A stretch of DNA of 64,000 nucleotides, taken from Klebsormidium nitens (Eukaryota > Streptophyta > Klebsormidiophyceae > Klebsormidiales > Klebsormidiaceae). The stretch lies in the NCBI GenBank assembly GCA_000708835.1, contig DF237103.1, positions 62,001 through 126,000 of the forward strand, in the 5' to 3' direction. This document shows, piece after piece, positions 61,721 to 64,000 of this stretch. The translations under genes were made by a program, and so were the position numbers. A model generated the notes under the pieces. The model saw only the letters and a list, made by a program, of their open reading frames with translations, had not been told where the DNA came from and ran no database searches. Numbering within the stretch: the stretch's first letter is position 1; each line of letters begins with the position of its first letter.

Positions 61721-64000
61721 TCATATAAAGCCCGGCCCAGTTGATGGACCAACAAACAAGGCCTGAACAGTAAGTCGAGCACAAGCCTTTAGATCGATCG
61801 ACGCCGGCCCTCACCTGCGCGCATGCGTAGACGAGCGTCATGGCATAGAAGAAGTTCGCGTTCCCCACGTTCTTCCAGATCCACAGGTTGTACATGACCG
61901 GCCCGATGACGCTAGCCACCAGGAGCCCGTTCACACCGACAAACACGAAACGCATCTGCCGCAGCTCCCGGGCGAAAGCGGGGAGCAGCCCCAGGTAGAG
62001 GGCTGCGTCCGAAACGGACGGGTACGATTTGAAGATGGACGTCAGGCCGAGGATGACGTAAGCGAGGAAGAGGGGCCGGTGGTGGAATCGGATGGTGAGG
62101 GGGGGGAGCATGATGACCAGGACCAGGTAGTGGAAAACGAAGAGGAAGAAGGTGCGGAAGTGGTCGAAGACCTCTGCGAAGAAGTACCTGGCAGGGAACA
62201 GGGAAGGAAGGATTCAAGGAACGCCGGACCAATTCTTCGACGCAAGCCCGGAAAGAAACAACTCCACCAGCACCTAGAGCCTTAGGAGTCTGCGGATCGG
62301 CTCTGATGGGATGCTAGTAACGAGAGCAGGGCCGAGAGAACAGAGGCGTAGAGGACGCCACTTCATTAGTGAAACCTCAAGAGGCATACGCTCTTCCAGA
62401 CCAATTAGTTTCGGTCGGCAAACAGGCGTAGCATCAAGTTGGTTGGAGAGGAGGCGTAATCGTGAAAAGTTCGCCAGAAAAGTTTGACGGTCTCTGGCAG
62501 CCTTCATGGAGAAACTGATGATGGATACAGCAGACTACACGAGCGGCACCGCCGAGAGAAGAAAACGCCTCGCAACATGTCCTGGGTCCGATAAAGCATC
62601 AAGAGAATCTTCAACGGCTTAGTGGGTCATTAAGAAGCCTGGATTCGCGCCACGGAGGCCTGGCAGAAGGAATCTGCGAGACGAGATAGATACGCCCCAA
62701 AAAGGGGGCCATCGTTCCTCACTGCAATGCACGTCGTATTCCGAGCGAGAGAGTGTTGAGGAAGTATTTTGAGCAAGCTATCGAACAGCACTTCGTCACT
62801 ATTCAACCAAAACAGGTATGTGAACCTTTTATAAGGTTGTCTCACTTTTTCGTTTTCGTAACTCTGGACGATTCATTTGATATCAACGAGTGGTTGAAAT
62901 GCAGTCGGTCTAAGAAGAAGGATGACGAAAGACAGCCTGGCTACTGCACGTTGTAAGAAGAGTTGTCCCTTTCTTGTAATATGACAGCCGTGATGGAAGA
63001 TCGCCGAATCGTTTTAAATCATCAGCAAGACTCGAAGTTGAGACCAACACCAAAGACTGAGATCATCGAGACCACCACGGAAAGTCGAAACGGTTTCTGT
63101 CTTGGAGGCTTACCAGAACAGGCCGATGTTCGGAGTGAGGTCATCAGCGGCCAGGATGAAGCCGTGGGTAGCTTTCCACATTTGTAGCAGAGACCCCCGC
63201 TCTCCGAGCAGGACCTTGCAGAGAGCCAGCAGAGCAACTGTCCAAAAACCTAACCCGATGGAGAAGAAGGCCGCTAACAAAATGACGCCTGAGCCTGTCC
63301 TGGATTCTCTGTATGTGCTGATGTCAACCATAGCGGGACGCTTTTTAGTAGGGGGCTCGTTCTGGTTACGAGGAGCTATGTCTATGGTGTCGGAGGCAGG
63401 CGGTGGTTGGCAAGGCTTTCGTCGATCCAGACCTTGGTGCAGGAGAAGGAAGCATGGAACAATGAGCAGGGCTGGATGTAGTGTGAGATGACTGGCTAGG
63501 ACGAGTCCAAAAGTGGCTAGGGGGATGCTCCCTGCAACACACAGAGTGAAAAGGTCTAGGAATGCATGCTGTGCTTCCGTACAAGAAGAGATTGTCAAGG
63601 GAGTCTGGCTAGAAAGGAGCTCAGACTCCAATCCCAATGATTGCAAGAACAGTCCTACGTTAGCAAGGGTTCGGGGGTGTTCAGATTGCCACTAGTCCCT
63701 CTTCATTGTTGTGGCAAACCCCTATGCTTACATTCAAGCAGGATCTCTCTTAGCTGTACTTTTGATTGTACTCCTTGCCTCTGGTATCTAAGCTTGCCCA
63801 CCAGAAAATGCTAGGCTTAAACGATAGACTGGGGCCGCTTGATAAAGGCAGAGGAGGCACCAGACAGAAAGGAAAAGTCGGAGGAGGTGGAGTCTTTTGT
63901 TTCAGACGTTTTCTCACGATATTAAGAAACACCTTGGAAGGGCAAAGTATACTGCACTCACCATTTACTGAGCCATACAACGCCAGAAGGACAGCACAAT
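61721..64000 (-). CDS. PIGU: GPI transamidase subunit PIG-U (CDC91), 5' end outside window
   Basis: Multi-pass ER membrane subunit of the complex that attaches GPI anchors to proteins. Visible exons in coding order: 64000-63962 (partial, LLALYGSVNG), 63531-63114 and 62187-61815, all in phase. The middle exon has hydrophobic spans (ATFGLVLASHLTLHPALLIV), a Lys/Pro-rich loop and ATHGFILAADDLTPNIGLFW. The next continues YFFAEVFDHFRTFF, IFKSYPSVSDAALYLGLLP and NLWIWKNVGNANFFYAMTLV. DLTPNIGLFWYFF, IFKSYP and NANFFYA are hallmarks of PIG-U. The short last exon is uncertain: 61762-61721 has a good acceptor, matching phase and a stop (ALFVGPSTGPGFI), but it is too short to confirm by homology. Confidence applies to the family; the 3' end is about 0.4. 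Confidence 0.9.

Noticed and set aside
1-64000. CRISPR arrays, bacterial operons, rRNA genes or viral insertions
   Set aside because: None seen. The repeats present are microsatellites, small tandem duplications or an inverted pair, and all confident genes are intron-rich eukaryotic ones.

Overview
The window is nuclear DNA from a photosynthetic eukaryote, most likely a streptophyte (charophyte) green alga such as Klebsormidium. Every gene is split by GT-AG introns, most of them 100-700 bp long. The gene set is plant-like: CGL160 (a chloroplast ATP synthase assembly factor restricted to the green lineage), a BLISTER-type protein, a DOG1-domain protein, a plant-type DEAD-box helicase of the RH25/26/31 group and a GT64 EPC1/GMT1-type glycosyltransferase. 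Species is inferred, not shown. I rebuilt the gene models by eye from splice signals, reading-phase continuity and recognised family motifs; the phases agree at every junction I list.

Layout. 1-2611 (+): 3' part of a DHHC palmitoyltransferase. 3564-9009 (-): USP16/45-type deubiquitinase with huge Gly/Glu-rich inserts. 9893-13519 (+): TOG/HEAT-repeat protein with an N-terminal hydrophobic anchor. 13520-16292: mostly non-coding, one doubtful ORF. 16293-19833 (-): CGL160. 19834-22022: intergenic, with a long inverted repeat pair. 22023-31699 (+): BLISTER homologue (about 1,479 aa). 31700-35533: 3.8 kb gene-poor region with degenerate repeats. 35534-38946 (+): DOG1-domain protein. 40457-44823 (-): GT64 glycosyltransferase. 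47074-53439 (-): DEAD-box helicase. 53824-55854 (+): MAM33/p32 mitochondrial protein, divergent from the helicase across only 384 bp. 56829-59892 (-): unrecognised coiled-coil protein ending in a CxxC motif. 61721-64000 (-): PIG-U subunit of GPI transamidase, 5' end outside the window.

The genes form no single pathway. Loose themes are organelles (CGL160, helicase, MAM33), the secretory and membrane system (DHHC transferase, GT64, PIG-U) and cytoskeleton or regulation (TOG protein, BLISTER, DOG1, USP).

The most unusual signal is recurrent. In three unrelated genes (CGL160, BLISTER, helicase) a short piece of one exon together with its splice junction is copied within the adjacent intron, 120-160 bp away. 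The copies keep reading phase, and in BLISTER and the helicase most base differences are synonymous. They could be alternative exons, decoy splice sites, or young micro-duplications.
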